In this document: positions 5,966-7,167 of the stretch, piece by piece
How the letters are laid out: each line of letters opens with the position of its first letter
How positions within the stretch are numbered: position 1 is the first letter of the stretch
Assembly: GCA_026994735.1 (NCBI GenBank)
Contig: JALWQD010000126.1
Coordinates: 1 to 7,167, forward strand
Direction of reading: 5' to 3'
From: Gammaproteobacteria bacterium
GTDB taxonomy: Bacteria > Pseudomonadota > Gammaproteobacteria > SZUA-140
DNA: 7,167 nucleotides
Program-made: the position numbers and the translations under genes
The notes under the pieces: generated by a model
The model's input: the letters and a program-made list of their open reading frames with translations, nothing else
The model's database searches: none
Told to the model about the DNA's origin: nothing

Positions 5966-7167
5966 ATGAGCCAACAGTCAAGATTCAGGCAACGATGTTT
6001 CGCTGCCACTTTCAGCAGGACCCTGGCGCTATTGTTCCTGCTGTTATTACCACTGTTTGCCCAGAATGCCGTCGCCAAGGTCAAGTTTGACCATATGGAA
6101 ACAGGTTTTCCCCTGGTCGGTGGACATCGTCATCTTGCCTGTGAGTCCTGTCACATCCGTGGTGTGTTCAAGGGTACGCCGCGCCAGTGTAATGCCTGTC
6201 ACAGCCAGGGCGGACAGATTGCGGCAACACCGAAGCCACGTAACCACTTGCCTTCGTCCGAGAACTGTGCGGATTGTCACCGTGCCAACAGTAGTAGCTG
6301 GAGTGGTGCGCGTTATAGCCATAATGGCGTCAAAGGGCAGTGTCAGCGTTGCCATCAGGGGACGATAGCGAGCGGTTTGCCACGTGACCATATCGCCACG
6401 AATGCAACCTGTCAGTCTTGTCATCACTATCCTTCCTGGCAGCGTTTGCGGATGAACCATAATGCTTTGCGTGATAGTGCCAATTGTTCAAGCTGCCACA
6501 ACGGCCGCCTTGCCGAAGGTAAATCGCGTGACCATATCACCACGACTTCCGAGTGTAGTGCCTGCCATAGTACGCATGGTTGGGGTGGTGCACGGATGGA
6601 TCATAGTAATCTGACCAGTGGTTGTGCACGTTGCCATAGCAATAATGTGCCACGCAATCACCCAACAGCATCGAATACCTGCGAGTCTTGTCATAGTTTC
6701 CCGACGTGGAAACGGGTTCGTATAGATCATTCAGCGCTTGGTAGCAGTAGTTGTTCAAGCTGTCATAATGGCCGTATTGCCACGGGCAAGTCACGCAATC
6801 ATGTGACAACGCAGTCGGATTGTGTCGCCTGCCACAAGACCAATAACTGGAAGGGTGCGAAGGTCGATCACTCACGCATTGTTTCCGGTTGCTCGACCTG
6901 CCATCGCGGCGACAAGGGGAATGGTCATCCACAGACGGCGGCGACTTGTGAATCCTGCCACAGCTTCCCTTCCTGGGGCCGTGTGCGCATGGATCATGGT
7001 GCCCTGGCCGGTGGTCAGTGTCAGTCCTGTCATAATGGCCGTATTGCCACGGGCAAGTCACGCAATCATGTGACAACGCAGTCGGACTGCGGCGCCTGCC
7101 ACAAGACCAATAACTGGGGGGGTGCGAAGGTTGATCACTCAAGCATTGTTTCCGGTTGCTCAACTTG
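5966..7167 (+). CDS. Tandem-repeat multiheme c-type cytochrome, 3' end beyond window
   Basis: 400 codons are visible and the frame is open at the right edge. Residues 1-37 are a signal peptide: Arg-rich start, hydrophobic core 19-32, probable cleavage after Ala-Val-Ala37. There are 15 complete CxxCH motifs from C59 on, and a 16th is cut by the edge. The mature protein begins with a module like those of the preceding gene (FDH, FPL, GxH, CxxCH). It then changes to alternating two-heme units of 46 and 43 residues: CHNGRIATGKSRNH then CxxCH-x5-W-x4-DH, versus a shorter form without the GRIATGKS segment. Together they make an 89-residue, four-heme super-repeat starting at C174, C263 and C352. The His in NH and DH are likely distal ligands. 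It is probably a periplasmic or surface heme wire that extends the chain of the 21-heme protein. Total heme number and any C-terminal anchor are not visible. Confidence 0.92.
   Translation, partial: MSQQSRFRQRCFAATFSRTLALLFLLLLPLFAQNAVAKVKFDHMETGFPLVGGHRHLACESCHIRGVFKGTPRQCNACHSQGGQIAATPKPRNHLPSSENCADCHRANSSSWSGARYSHNGVKGQCQRCHQGTIASGLPRDHIATNATCQSCHHYPSWQRLRMNHNALRDSANCSSCHNGRLAEGKSRDHITTTSECSACHSTHGWGGARMDHSNLTSGCARCHSNNVPRNHPTASNTCESCHSFPTWKRVRIDHSALGSSSCSSCHNGRIATGKSRNHVTTQSDCVACHKTNNWKGAKVDHSRIVSGCSTCHRGDKGNGHPQTAATCESCHSFPSWGRVRMDHGALAGGQCQSCHNGRIATGKSRNHVTTQSDCGACHKTNNWGGAKVDHSSIVSGCST
6485..7167 (+). repeat. 267-bp tandem repeat (four-heme super-repeat), continuing past the window
   Basis: Equivalent Cys codons recur at exactly 267 bases: 6485, 6752, 7019 for one heme and 6623, 6890, 7157 for another. 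Copies 6760-6900 and 7027-7167 differ at 9 of 141 bases, with the first 60 bases identical. The copy starting at 6485 is much more diverged. The period is a whole number of codons (89). Confidence 0.92.

Noticed and set aside
6047..7163. Minus-strand frames opposite the repeat cytochrome
   Set aside because: They mirror the 267-bp repeat and read as His/Ser/Arg- or Thr-rich low-information protein; the plus frame has regular heme motifs and a signal peptide.
6485..7167. CRISPR-like array
   Set aside because: The repeats are 267 bp, contiguous, in frame and encode heme motifs; there are no short repeats with unique spacers.

Overview
The window carries a compact electron-transfer locus from what looks like a Gram-negative proteobacterium; a gammaproteobacterium is my guess, from gene style only. 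The evidence for a Gram-negative host is Sec signal peptides, a possible lipobox, and periplasmic-type multiheme c cytochromes. No phage, IS, CRISPR, tRNA or rRNA signal was found. Two gene groups diverge from a 337-base intergenic region.

Leftward group (bases 3030 to 1). First comes a membrane-anchored flavoprotein with two N-terminal ferredoxin-type Fe-S motifs and a YpdA/thioredoxin-reductase-like FAD/NAD(P) domain. After a 16-base gap follows an exported Sel1 plus ankyrin-repeat protein that runs off the left edge. It is not visible as a complete ORF because its stop lies outside the window.

Rightward group (bases 3368 to 7167). A five-helix membrane protein has two His-x13-His helices, as expected of a di-heme b cytochrome. 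It is followed after 15 bases by a 21-heme periplasmic c-type cytochrome, and after 105 bases by a second, tandem-repeat multiheme cytochrome. The last has 15 complete CxxCH motifs and a 16th cut by the right edge.

Inferred working model: the flavoprotein exchanges electrons with NAD(P)H on the cytoplasmic face. The di-heme b protein carries them across the membrane, possibly through quinone. The two multiheme cytochromes form a heme ladder through the periplasm and perhaps beyond. The direction of flow and the terminal partner cannot be read from the sequence.

The most unusual observations are these. The flavoprotein appears circularly permuted and has His in place of one cluster-2 Cys. One heme-repeat unit seems to be split between the two cytochrome genes, the first ending and the second (mature form) starting in mid-unit. 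The second cytochrome carries a recent 267-bp in-frame duplication. The module families are individually familiar; the combined system and its physiological role are what deserve attention.
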